From assembly GCA_900708905.1 (NCBI GenBank), contig CAADRB010000090.1:143275-207274 (forward strand): a stretch of 64,000 nucleotides of DNA, in the 5' to 3' direction. The translations under genes and the position numbers were made by a program. The DNA is from Hymenolepis diminuta (Eukaryota; Platyhelminthes; Cestoda; Cyclophyllidea; Hymenolepididae). Each line of letters opens with the position of its first letter. Positions within the stretch are counted from its first letter, which is position 1. Shown here in pieces: positions 11,561 to 24,700 of this stretch. The notes under the pieces are model-generated. The model was not told the origin of the DNA. It did no database searches and saw nothing but the letters and a program-made list of their open reading frames with translations.

Positions 11561-14500
11561 TAGTCTTAGCTGCTACAGCCAAAATCCAGTCCATTTATTC
11601 CTACACAATTATTAAGTTCGTGGCTTACAAATTAACGTATTAAATTTTAGCATTCAGTGGCACTGCAAATTCATCTCCTACTTTTCTCGATCATTATTGT
11701 TTTTGGTTATCCCTCTCATTAATTCTAAAGAAACTTTAGTTTGATATAAAGTTCATTTGTAAAAAATGAACGGATATATTTACTTAACAGAAAGGCATAT
11801 ATTTTTCAAAAAATTTTGTTTTTCTGTCGATTTCTATGCGCGTTAATCAGAATTTTATAGAAGTTGAAGTATATTTTTCATCCGTGCCTCAAATTGAAAC
11901 TGGGCTTCTGTCATTTACAGATATTTTGTTAATTAAATAGTTAAAGGTTGCAGGGTTAGGGTGTAAAATATTTGTCTAGAACATTACATGTCCTTCATTT
12001 TATTCATGGAATATTTTACTAAATAAAATAATACTAATATATTCTAAATATAGGGATAATTTCCTAAAAATAATGAAAAAATAACATGTATGCAGGCATT
12101 ACAAATTTAATATATATTTTTATTCAAAATGAGTAGTATTTGAACATTGCCGCGGCTGGAGTTAAATTTTATACTCACTGTAACTTTACTCGCTACTTGA
12201 TATCTAAATATTGCCTCATATCGCAAAACTATCAATAATGAAAAATCCATGGGACGCATCGGTTAAACTAACCTCGAAGTGAAAGCGTCTAATTCTGATA
12301 ACAGGAGAGTCGTGATAAAAGTCACTGTTCAGTATAATCTGGCTTTCTTTTGGAAACTGGGACTGTTAAAAGGACATTATTAATTCCATTTGACCAGAGA
12401 TATCTCACGTGCACTACCACAATAGTCATTTTTACTCTATCAGACAAAGATATAAATAGTTTCTTTGAGCCATAGTCATATTTTTAATAATACCAGACAT
12501 ATTCGCAAAAAAGTAAACGAATTTGTGATGCAAATGAGAAATGTGATCATGTGATATTTCAAAGAATAAAATGTACTTTGCACATATTTTATAGTAAAAG
12601 CAGTGTCTAAAGTATTTACTCCATTCGATCAAAATAAATTACCAAAAAATTGAAAGGAGCATGCATAACTTTCATGCATGAGGGGTACCGCTATACCCTC
12701 ACGACCTTACTGACTTGGATATTTGTAAGCGTTTACATATATAGTGTGCTTAGTTTGATGGAAATTGAGTGGTAGTAGCACTAAATGTGGGTTTTCATGA
12801 CCGAAGATTTGTATTTCCTAGATAGCATTTCATACATTAGTTCAATTCGTCTGATAGCAGATGGAAGCATACGCCCGAAATTGACCAGGTTTATGTGTTT
12901 GAACGGTGACACCACTCCAATTTCATAGCTCCAAATCTGTTAGTTGTCATGAAGATTCGCAAGTAGTACATATAGGATCAATTCAGCCCCATTTTATATA
13001 AAACAATTACTTCAAAATTATGCTTATCTAAAAGAGGCTTGACAATTTTCCAGTCATTTGAGCCGAAAGCATGGGGCATTTTATCGGAAAGTTTTTCCAT
13101 TTATCCTGTGAAATTAATACTTTATAAATGAAAATGAAAATTTGTTAATAATATTTAAATAAACTTTGGGGAATTTTCAGAGTAGGCGTTTACAAACTGT
13201 GTGCAAAGGCACGCTACCATTACCACAGAAAACCATATTGAAGAGTATTTTTGGGATGACTATTCTGATCCATGAAAACTCTTGAATGAATATGGAGGAG
13301 AAAACATAGAAATAAAAAGGGAACAGGACATTGAAATTATGTTTACCATTTTTGAACTACTAAACAACGCCAAGAAGGTTTCATTAACATTTGGATGAAA
13401 TAGATTGCAGCACCATACGATTAGCACTAATTGTGATATCCACAATATCCACTTACCGCCCGAAACCTTTGAATAGCTAAAAGATCCATCTCAGAGCTTG
13501 AAAATCTCCTAAAAATTAACTCATCGGCATTTGACAGCTGATAGACTGAATGAACAGATAGAAAATGTGTGACTTTATGCAATACTTTCACTTTTTATTA
13601 ATAGAAATCAAATCATATTTTTACTTTGCAGGTTTAACTCTCCTTGATTAGATTCAATGCAAAAATTAATCATTTCACTTACCCACTTTAAAATCAAATT
13701 CCAGGACCAAAAATTCAAACGAAAGAGATTTGGCGAGAAATGTTTAATCTTGCGATTTACTAGAATGAAATTCTGAAGAATCTCTTGCGTGAATTTCACG
13801 GTATTGGCAGAAATGCCTAAATCTTTTTAATAATGTTTTAGGCTTTCATGAATTACAGATTATTCGATATCAGTGATATTACGAAAATGTTGATTTCTGA
13901 TTTAACTTAGCTTATTAAAGGAGAAAGAAGAATTTTAAGGAGGACAAAAACAGCGAAACTGGGAATGTTAATTAAAAAGGTCTTAGGCGTCATGTATAAG
14001 AATAGTGTTAGCAAAAAACAGAGGAAGAAATAATTGGTTCACTGGTTGCGACTGAGCCAACAGAAGAAAGGTAATGAACTTGCAAGGTCTAATCCAGACG
14101 CGATGTGCTTATTCTACTAATACGACACGTACCGATAAGCATGGGGAAGGATAAACTGAGAGGCTGCAAATTTAAATACATACTGGAGAAGATAGCCTAA
14201 CTGAGTAATATAAAAACTGGTAGTTTGTACAGAGCAATTAATAAGTACCTTGAAAACAAACAGTAATTGGAAAAGATACTGTCTTATGCGCCGCTTCCGC
14301 ATTGGCTAACGAGACGAGACGAAATCAGATGTAATGGGTTTGATGTCCGTCGATTAACACCCAATGAGTTTTGGTTAAATCTGGCTTATAAAATTCTCAT
14401 CGGGGAGGCCCCATGATGCCTCTTTTTCCCAACGTTAGTATTGAAAAATGCTTTCCAAAATAAGCCTGGCAATTTGTTATTAGTATGAATATTTTTCACT

Positions 14501-15804
14501 TAATTTCCTTTTATTAAAGTGCTTGGGTAAAATAAATGCAGTGATCAAATATACATCCAAACGTAATCTCTGTTTTTTGAAAAGTTTTCTGTTATTCTTC
14601 TAACTTGGGAGTGTGTGGCTTCATTCTGTTAGCTGTTTACTTCAAGATCAAATTTATTTGCTCCGAGATTTGAAATTCATCTCAATCAACAGGAAGTATA
14701 ATATCTTTGAGCCCATTCAAGAGTTTTATTCACTATCTGTATCAATGAAACAGACATATGTCATTTAATTGAGATATTTACAAATCACAATTCAATAAAC
14801 GAGTCAGGTATTCTGTAAACAGCCGTTTGTTTATTTACTTTTCCTTATGAAAATGTAAAGCTGTAACACGTATTTTAATATCATTGTCTTACACCTGAAA
14901 AGGCATATTTCTTTAAAATATTTGGATTAGCATGTTCGCATTGCGTTAGATACCAACAAATTTGATACCCCTTACATTCCTGTTAGCCGTATAGAGCGTG
15001 TGCGCATACCTCCTCGACTGTTAGAATATACTAGGATGTGAGCTGGAAAAGACATGTTGTCCCTGGATCTTCCGGGTCCTTGCGCGCAGTGCCCAATAAG
15101 TTCCAATAATTAGTTCTGTCATCACCAGATTTAAGCGTTATCCTCGCCTGCCATGCTTTTATCAACTTCGTTGAATAGGTTGAAGATTATGAGCACTGCA
15201 CATCCGCAGATTATCTAGGCTATAATGAGACGGCAAGATTTCAGCGTTCTTCAAAATCTAGGAAGTGAGAGAGCGTGTTCTCTACTTGTATGAAAGATTT
15301 AACAAATCTCAGTGAACAAATTAGACATACAACGATTTAAATTTCAGTATACATTTCCAAAGCTGATGCCAAGTATCAGGGATAAGAGTTAGCCTGAGAT
15401 TCTGCTTTTCTTGAGTTGAATGGTATTGTATAGACATAGATATCGTTAAAGCTTTAATCTTAGTATCTGTTCTTGTGTTTACGAGGAAATTCCAGTAAAC
15501 TGAAATCTTTCACCGTTGAAAAGGACTTAATATAATGATAAACTTCTGGAGATAGTTAAAATCTCACATATTATTAAAATAAATAAAGGCAAATTTAATT
15601 ATGCTTTACCATGTTTATAGTGTTTTTGGCAATCACGACTGCCAGTTTATGGCTGTAAGAAGATACAATTGAGTCAAAGTGGGACGAACAATAATTTAAT
15701 TAAATCAAATAGTTAGCAAACTTTAAATATCGTGCTAAAGTATAATGCACAGTTAGTGACCACCACTAAACGAATATGGTTTAAAAAATGTATAGAGGAG
15801 CTGT
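11561..15804. other. Gene-poor spacer
   Basis: AT-rich sequence with no supportable exon. Two small adjacent hairpins lie at 12661-12700 (ATGCAT arms, then GAGGG/CCCTC arms). Nothing else stands out. Confidence 0.5.
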
Positions 15805-16015
15805 TTCTTTCTATCTACGAAGACAAATTCATCGTCAAACCGCTCATTTAAATGAACTAGTCCATGGTCTCTGAATATCGGACACAAGAGTTCACCCAGA
15901 TGTCCAGAGGAAATTACAATTTGAAAAGTGGACAATTCAATGCATTCAGACTCTTGGCATCCTAACTTCATTACATCTCTCTATTTGATTCCCGTTTCAT
16001 TCCTAAATGGACAAT
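15805..16015 (-). repeat. Dispersed repeat R4, copy 1
   Basis: This stretch shares a run of blocks with 42060-42300 in the same orientation: TTAAATGAACTAGTC, then TGAATATCG, ACAAGAGTTCACCCAGA, AGTGGACAATTCAATGCATT and finally a GATTCCCGTTTCATTCC-like end. The other copy carries about 50 extra bases in the middle. The minus strand of this copy is open for 72 codons, but the other copy does not keep that frame, so I do not call a gene. Confidence 0.6.
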
Positions 16016-19000
16016 TTTGCTATTTTGCGTATTCAGATATTATTCAATAACCAAAACTTGTAAAGGCTTCCTTGCGTTAACATGAATAACAACATTCCTA
16101 GTAAAATACCATACCATTAACTTACATCAGTTCCTTGAAGAAAATAGAAATAGTTTTATTTGGATTTTATCACTATTCGTTTACTCATTTCCATATTATC
16201 GGGATGACTAACCCGTCAGTTCTGATTAATCTAAAAACTGGAGAACAACATCTACCGTATGCTATAAAAATATTAGTATTTTTTTCAGTAACATTCGTTT
16301 TAGCTCAATACATGATGAACATATTTTGTGTCTAGATTTCTTAGAAATAAATTGTGGAAATAGAGTTCAGATTGAAAAGGACAAGTGTCAAATAACTGAC
16401 CTGAATTATATGCTTTAGTTTTAAATGTGACTTACATGGATATTAGCAGTAGGCTATAAAGAAATGAAAAGGCACTGTCGTATAAGCGTTTGTATTTTTA
16501 AGTCTTAGGATGGATATTTTTCACTCCATTCAAAACATGCCCAGGGACAAAAAAATACTAGTCTTTGGAAAATTGGCCCCCAGAGCAAGACCGACCTTTA
16601 CATTATAATATGAAAAGAATGAAGACCCTGAACAGAACTTAATCTCCTGGTTTGGCTGTAGCATATTGGAAGAAAACACACAGAAGACCTCAGGAAGAAC
16701 ACACGATTACATCGTCTTATATGGTGTCAATTATATCTGATAAAATTGACTATTTAGAAACACTTGCCAACGGTTCTGAGATCGCTAAGGTATCCGTGCT
16801 CTCACTCCCGGACCACGACGACTCGAGTATGATTGACTTCCCCTGTTGTCATGACTATTAGGTACCCTCTAGTGGTTTATTTATAATTCTCATGAGAGTT
16901 CACTTCTATGACCCTGGATATATGCTGCTAAGTTTTAGTATCTTTATTCTCTATATCCGTCTAACTGTTCACGTTATTCTCAGAGACATATATACTCTAG
17001 CTGTTAATTCAAACCCAACACTGCTTTGCCACAGCAACTACCAATATCTACCGAACACTTAACTCCTCATAGTTGTTCTTTCCGGACTTCGAAAATAAAC
17101 TTTGCTTGTCTTCATTATCTTCAATTTCTACCTCCTTCTTTTAGTGAAAATTGGCAGAAACAAGAATGAGATATCTTGCAAAATACTTAAGACACCTAAC
17201 TACCTACCACTTCTGCACATGCATCAAAGTTAATCTAAGGAAAATTAATCTACACGGAAACAAAAGAGTTCCATCCGCTAAAACTTTAGGAAACAGAAAA
17301 TTCTTCCAGAAAAAAAGAAAATAGTTAGAATAGAGGCCTAGATACTCCAGCCTCCGTAATATTAGTCCGCTTCTCTTATGTTCCCGGAAAAAAAGACTTA
17401 AAAGGAAAAGTGTTTATATAAGAAACTTAACGAAGTGTCTAATTACGAGAACAGTGGGCCTAGGTTGCATGTCTTACTTTTCTGAACACAACTGGATATG
17501 TAAACATGACCACTTACAAATGAAGGAGTCATGCTGAATAGGATTATCTACTAGTGTGTATCTGTTTTAGCCTTTTTCTTCGCTGCCATTTTAACTCTAG
17601 ACTCATGAACATAGAAAATAGGAAGTAAATGTGCCCTAGCTATTGAGTTTTGTGCCATTAGATTTGTATTAAGCAATGCATTCTGCCATTCTACTCAGAA
17701 GCAATTAATGAGCGTAATTTTTAAATACGTGAGCTATTGATATTAAAATATTAGGATATGTTATTATCACTAATTTTACTTAACTCAATAATTTGATCCC
17801 TTCCGTATTTTCCCACGGCGCCTATCTCTCCATACTATCAGTGGAAATGACAAATTTTTTGGCTCTGCTAGTTAGATACTTTCATCTATTAGAATGCAAT
17901 TTTAATCTCACTTGAAGAGGCTAAGAAGAGAAGCTTATTCTAAGGATGGAAGATAGTTATATCTTCTTCATTGCACGCGAATGCAGGAAAAGAAGGCCAA
18001 AGTAGAAACCAGAGGATACTTTCTTCACCAAACATTTTGCGGAGAACCTAGGCTAGTAGTATTAACGTAAAACAAAATTGGATAGGGAATAATAATTAGA
18101 CTTGGATTAGTTGTATTTTAGTAATACAGTGGGATCACATCAGCCATTAATACGAAATATCAGTTCAACCAAATCAGCATATATATATATAGGCTAATCC
18201 AAAGGTTAATTGAAAGTAAATATTGGTTTTAAAAATCAAATGCTTTTAAATGTTAATAAGTTTGTAATAAAAGGTACATGAGAAAAATACACATAAAATG
18301 CGATTTTATGTCAAAATCGAATTGTATATAAGCCTTTGCCTGCATTTTTTAAAATTGTTTGGAATAACGTGTTATAATCTGTGGCCTTAAGCTTGACAGT
18401 TCGTGAGTCTTTGCATCGATATGAGCAGGTATTGCTGTAATGATCTTTTAAATCTGCTCTGAAATAACTGTGTCGATGATTTTGACAGGTATGAGAATTT
18501 TTAGAGGAAGATATTTTTCAATCACTTTGTAGAAAAGGCTTAAAACTCCTAAGTTCCAAAACTGTGATATTACCACACCAATAATATGACGATCACCTTG
18601 TTGGATAATCATTCAACAAGGCGCAAAGGGAAAGTCGTTCTCATGTTATCATGAGACTGTTTAAACAACTAACTATTTAAATTTCCTGGCTAATTTAAGC
18701 GAAACAATGAAGAGACATCAACAACTTCTTAACATAAAAACTGGAAAATCGAGGTCTTCCTTTAATTTAACCTATTAATTTAAAAAATGTGCTAATATTT
18801 TCACTTACAAAAAAAGGCTTAATAAGTCATTAAAAAACAATTTTCAGCCATTTAAAATAAATCGTCAATTTTTATATTATTGCACTAGAATTAATAATTT
18901 CATAAAACCAATTTCAAAATAATGCTCTGAACTGGTGACTGGACGATAGTTTCAAAATGATTACGCAAACCATTATCTCTGGAAATATATACTATAACCC

Positions 19001-19212
19001 ACTATTGGTGATTCACCATCACAGTTAAGAGACGATTAATCGGTAAAAGTAATTAAATTGGGATTAGTATTCAGCTCGGAACTTGACGATCATCCGAATT
19101 TAGCAAAAGTTACATCAAATATTCTTCCATCTCAGCTGAGTAATAAAAAGGTGAAATTTTGAACACCACGGACCGATTCCCCTAATCTCCCCACAAAATG
19201 AACACTTTAAAG
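16016..19212. other. Gene-poor spacer with a tandem pair of tight hairpins
   Basis: No exon can be supported. The notable structure is a pair of perfect or near-perfect stem-loops at 18596-18621 and 18639-18656, annotated separately. A short AT dinucleotide run lies around 18179-18191. Confidence 0.5.
18596..18656. other. Two adjacent stem-loops
   Basis: The first arm CCTTGTTGGAT (18596-18606) pairs with ATTCAACAAGG (18611-18621) around a 4-nt loop: 11 pairs with one G-T wobble. After 17 nt the second arm TCTCATG (18639-18645) pairs with CATGAGA (18650-18656), again around a 4-nt loop. No oligo-T or histone-type flanks accompany them. Function unknown. Confidence 0.5.
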
Positions 19213-19330
19213 CTGAAATGCCCTTGGGGTTTATCGGTGATGTCTGCTCACACCGTTCTGTGCATGACTTATCCCTTGGCTCTTAACCTGTTTACCGATG
19301 TTATCACGTTATTTGGCCCCTGCATTCTTA
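19213..19330 (+). repeat. Dispersed repeat R2, copy 1
   Basis: Blocks shared with 33504-33636 in the same order and orientation: AATGCCCTTGGG, ATGTCTGC, CACACCGTTCTGTGCATGAC, CTTGGCTCT, a TTTACCGAT box, CGTTAT and CTGCATTC. The TTTATCGAT/TCTAA region also resembles part of R1 in its inverted orientation, so R1 and R2 may be distant relatives. Confidence 0.55.
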
Positions 19331-20474
19331 GTTTTAATCTGCTACTTGATCATATTCTTTGTTTACAAGACTCTTGTCTTCTCTCCGTTCTCTTGCTGCT
19401 GCCGTTTGTGTCTCCTTTATAATTTGTGGCAACTGGGAAAGGTTAGAGGTCAGCAAGTTCTCTCTCCCTCATTAATACCTCCTAATCAGTATGGTGTGTT
19501 CTAATTTTATAAATGAGTGATTATTATGACAGAAAAAAAGGGTAATGTTTACTCCAATCAGCGAATCCCACTTGCGAAGAAATACAAGAAAATTCGCCCA
19601 TCACTCTATTCTGCAACTTTATGAATTCTATTGAAAAAAATGTGTTAAAAGGATTTACATACATCGCAATCTAAATATTTTGAAATTAAACGCATTTTAA
19701 TGTCAGTACTTTTAACTGACTTTTGCCATGTAAAAAGTGAGTTGCAAAATGATAGCAGAAATTTATTGTCAAATGTAAAATTAAGTCAAGTACATACCTC
19801 GATATTTGGCAAAATTGTAAGTTCATGATTTGCGAAAATTTATTTTCAATTGTTTTCCTCCACCTTTAGGCGGAAGTTGTTATTTGATTGCTTGTTGAAA
19901 CTCAGCTCCTGTTCCCATATTTTGCAATTTATGATTTTACTGAGGTTGAAATAAAGCTTTTATCGGCTTTTCCACGAATTTGAAATTAAAATCCCACAAA
20001 GTATGAGTAAGAATCTTTCTACAATTAACCATATTTCGCAGATCATTTCACTTAATCTAATCCCTATCAATCTGTTTGACGTCTACCCATCCACTTTAAT
20101 CTCTTGATCTAGTATTTAAACTAGCAAAACTCCCATCTAGTTCTCATTGTGTTCCCTGAAAAGAAATTGGCCTATTTTATCTGTATTTTATTTCCTTTCC
20201 AAGTCGTCATTGTCTTAGCAGACGTGAAAATTAAACCTCTCTAACGTATAGATATCAGTCCCAGTATTTAGGTTCGATCAAAATGGCATTCACATACTTT
20301 GTGGGATTCGACTGGCGGTTATTAAGCCATCTAGTTTCGTGTGCTACAAGATGCCTGCTCCCTAGAGCTACCAAAGGAATTCAAAAATGGTTAGTAGAAT
20401 GCATGTTGTTCACTTAAAACAACATTCGATCCTAATCAGAATGCTAAACCCATAGTTTAAGTATTGCGTGAAGT

Positions 20475-20672
20475 TTACGCCTCCAAGCTTAATTAGGAAA
20501 GTATTTTCAAACAGTCACTTTGGCTAGAGAGGTAGCATCAAAGAGCCTCCTTGGTGAGAGACTCAAATTTCACTAAACCCTTTATTAACAGGACTTGACC
20601 ATTCTGATCACTGGCATCAAATCTGAGATCTCAAACCTCACAGATGAGTAAATAAACCACTGCACCACCGGA
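20475..20672 (-). mobile_element. tRNA-derived SINE, diverged copy
   Basis: Read on the minus strand, the head CCGGTGGTGCAGTGGTTTAT resembles a Pol III A box and AGGTTTGAGATCTC a B box. The body then follows the 54122-54370 copy: ATGGTCAA, a TTTGAGTCTCTC core and a weak TAAGCTTGGA tail. It is one of the more diverged members. Confidence 0.6.
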
Positions 20673-21730
20673 AAGCAACTATGGAGTCTATTCGTCCATT
20701 TTGCATTCTTTTGCAAGGAAATTGGCAGCTACCCCCTGAATCCTATCAGCTAAACCTGAATAACTGCTTATTTAAGAGGCTATTTCTGGGGATAGATAAT
20801 CTGGTCGAAAACTGGTAATTATTATAAATATTCATGGTAGAGCAAAAAAAGGTTTATAATTTTCAGTCGTGGAGGGCACTCAAACAAAAAGGGTGATAGA
20901 ATTGATTCAAGAAATGTTAGAAAGTTGGGGCAAGTCGAGAAACAAAATCTTTCTGTGTCTGGATTCTGAAATCGTCAGGTCGTCTGCATTTTACTTTCTT
21001 TCTTAATGCTTTAAATTATTTCCTATCACTGAAATTTCAAGTGACATGATTTGAAAGGCTAGTAATAAACACTTTGCCCAATTGTCAGAATCTGATTTTC
21101 TAATGGCCGCAGAGTACAAATTTAGAAGTAGATACTTAATTACTACCTTCGTCAGGTTAAAGAGCCTTGGATCCAACAAGGGTTTGCATTCTTAATTTCG
21201 AATTATTAATCGTAAGAAAAAGTCTGAACTTAGAGAGCAATAAGGGGAAATGAGAGGAGAGCCATTAGAAATAGAGAATAAGGTTAGCGCATCAAAAGGC
21301 CTTACCTTATTTAGTCTTTAGAGTGGAGCTGTAGTCTTTCCGAAAACATCTTTTTGGGTCTCTGAGCGAATTCATAACCGTGATATCCAGTTGATTTATC
21401 TGGATGATTGGTTATATTATTTCATCTTTTCTTCTAACAGCCATCTTAATTTAGCAGAGCTCACTAGGTTTTACAATAAATAGTGTCCAATAAATTGCCT
21501 TTTTTCCAACTGTTCTCTCAAATAGAAAATTGGATTTAGTAGCCTACCGAGAAGAGTAATCGCCTGTGCTATTAAAATTGCCTTTTTTAAACTTCTGCCA
21601 CCCACGGCGAAAGTTGCAAAAGAAGTTAAAAAACACGCAAAGAATTCTGTATTGGAAAAGGATATTGTACTTATGTATATATACTTCTGCTCGTATACAC
21701 CTCACACAAAAAAAGCACTATTACTATCAA

Positions 21731-21736
21731 TTTAAT
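21731..21736 (-). terminator. Possible ATTAAA poly(A) signal for the scaffold-like gene
   Basis: TTTAAT on the plus strand reads ATTAAA on the minus strand, 12 nt after the TGA at 21748-21750. I see no canonical AATAAA within about 350 nt downstream of that stop. ATTAAA is the commonest variant signal, but such a short word is frequent in AT-rich DNA. Confidence 0.3.
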
Positions 21737-21747
21737 AGTAACTCAGG

Positions 21748-24700
21748 TCAAAATCTGGAAGTAGATTGTATGAAAGTAGAACATATATTTGAGCTGACCG
21801 TCGGCACCACTTGACTCCCACTTCGACTAGACGTTGAATAAGACATCGAGGAAGGCGCGGCAGGAGGAATTACCAATTTCAGTCGACAGTATTGCCCAAG
21901 GAGGGGAGAATCCGTAGGTTGAACGTGCTGCATGGGTTCTTGTAGGAAGAGATTTTTCAGTGGTGAAGTGCAATTAATATCGGCAGCCGGTGCAGATATC
22001 TTTCTAGTCTCTGACGGTTTCAGGAGGTGATCCAGCGAGGGCAGATTGATGGAGATCGATGGAGCATCATGAAAGGAGACTGGACGAGTCCTCGATGCGG
22101 AACGACCGCTGGGGAGAGGCCAGGCACAACTCTCTGAGGGGGTCTGACGGGGTTCGAATAAGGATCGGGTCATTAGACTATCACCCTGACTACTACTTGG
22201 AGGTGGAGCGGAGAGGATAAAACTATTTCGTTGCTGCTTCAAACGATCGGCAAGGGTGTCGGGAAGATTTGATGGGTTATAGGGGAGGATATCTGCGTAC
22301 CAACTACTTCCACTACTACTGACTATTGTGTTATTGGTGGTGTAGGTGTCAGTGGTGGTCAGATCAGATGGTGAAACTGTGGAAGCTGGACGTCGGTCAC
22401 TCATTGAATCATCATAGCACGGTGAACGTTGATAGGAGACCCGTAGGGCACTTGTTGCACGTCGTTGAGGCATTGTCTTCTAAAAGATAATTCAATACTA
22501 ATATGCAGTATAATGGTTCTCCATTACAGCTCAGCATGCTCTGTGGTTGATACCATAGCGACTGGTGAATGACCTAGGAGTGGAGTCGGAACAAACGTAT
22601 TGTCAAGGTATCCCCATACTATGATGAAGCAATCGATTGGCGCTTCCTACCACTGACTATCCCCAGTACTAAACTACTAATCGTAAAACTAGTGAAGATT
22701 AAAGTACCAGTCCTGATCTTACCAAAGTTAGAAGGAAGATGAGGGAGTAATCAAATGTGCCTTATTGGATTATTACAGAATGGGACTGTGTCCTGAGCGG
22801 ACTGTTTTATAACAGACAGCTCAGCAATAAGGGAGAACAAAGAAGCACGTTCATATACGTTCATAAAGTGTTTGATATAACTTTGGGAGACTGAGATACA
22901 CGTTTATATAAGCGGGGTTAGGACAAAGCGTACATGCTAATACACATAAGGACAAAGTGCGGATGAGGAAATATGAGAAGTTGTATACGAGAATCGGTTT
23001 TACTATATTCTGTCAAGACACAAATACATAAAGTCAATTTAAGCATCTTTTCAGATCGTACGGGCTAGAAACCCATCGTAGAACGTAATACACACTATCA
23101 AAAGGTTGGTTTATTGATAAATAGTCACGCTAGAGGGCCTCAAAAACAGAACCGAAATACATTGGTAAATCATATACAGATCAGATATTTTCGAGGGAGA
23201 ATTTCTAGACAGACTGCGATACAAATAGGGTTTTATGCCATTCTGTCACGAATATCACATTCTATGGTTTTACGGTTCTGTGGCCGCGATTTTTAAACGA
23301 ATCCAGGTTAAACAATAGAAATATTTACAGCAAAATTCAGCTCAGAACATTGTTCAGTTTATAATTTTGGTTGACAATCGGCTGATTGGTAAATAGTCCA
23401 TTTGAGCAAACGATGGAGGTAAGCAAAAGTCTACATTCATCGAGAAGTCACTAAAAATTCTCAAAGCGCTGAAGTTTTAACAAATATGAACAAGAGTATG
23501 AATAATGAGATATCAAGGTATGTTAAAATAGGTGTTATAAGTGGTACTGTTTGTGAAAACCCGTCAAATATCGTTGGGACACATGAAGTGAACGAAATGA
23601 CAAAACCAGAAAATCTCATAAATACTCTATAACGCTTAAAACCAAGCAATGCGATTGGCTTTTACATATGATGGGAGATTTCATTCTACTCGAAATTCTT
23701 ATGCTTAATATTTACCCAATTCCAAGAAATAAGATCCACCTCGTAAATGACTGAGAAACGTTTATAATCCAGACATTCCTCCAAAAGACACTTCATGGCT
23801 GAATAGTTCATTTAAATCATAGGAAAGATTTTTTAAATGATGTTGAAGACCGAAAGCCAATAATAGATCCGAGGTTAAGTTAAGCTGATAACCTGTCACA
23901 TTATAACTTGATGAGAAGTGATAACAATATAACTGGAAAAAAGTAGAAGTTAGAAATTATACTATCAGATTTATAGTTATAACAAAATCATTAATTAATT
24001 TTGTTTATAACCAACCTCTACGTAGACTGATGGTTGTGGCGAAGCAGTTGGAGCTGTTGGCATAGTTCCCGGAGAAGGATCTTCCATCTCCAGACGGCAG
24101 ATACCCGCTCTGGGAGGAACCGGTGGGGGAGCAGGTGGTTGGAGGGGACCAAAGGAAGCTGTGTTGCCCCTGTTAGAGAGAGGAACTGCATAGGTGGGTT
24201 CTGTTCGCTCCGTTTCAACACTGGTAAGTGTCATGGTAGAAACAGATCGAGCAAAACCACAGGGCTGAGTTGTTGTGGGAGTCCTTTCTGCTAGACCCGG
24301 AGTTGCTGATGAGGTAACTTCTTCGTAGATCCGAGAGGATTTCGTATAAATGCTGAAAATAAAAAATACAAAGATGATTAAATCTAATTTCACATTACAT
24401 ATTAAACCAGGAGTCAAAATTTCATTCATTCATAAAACTCCTAAGTCCATTAGGTGAAGCGTCAACACCGACCATGGGTAGAAGGAAAGCGTCTGTAGCC
24501 GCCCTCGTGGGAAACTCGCATTCTACCATCTCATTGATGGCCAGAATTAGCCAATGAGTTGGTTACTCGCATCACTGGATTTGCACCGATGAGCATTAAT
24601 CTTGTATTTTCTGACTTGAAAGACGCGCGCGCAACCGGCGCCTATCCCTTTGCATCTATTTTCAAAACCTTCAAAAAACCTATTGAAATCCTCATTCGGC

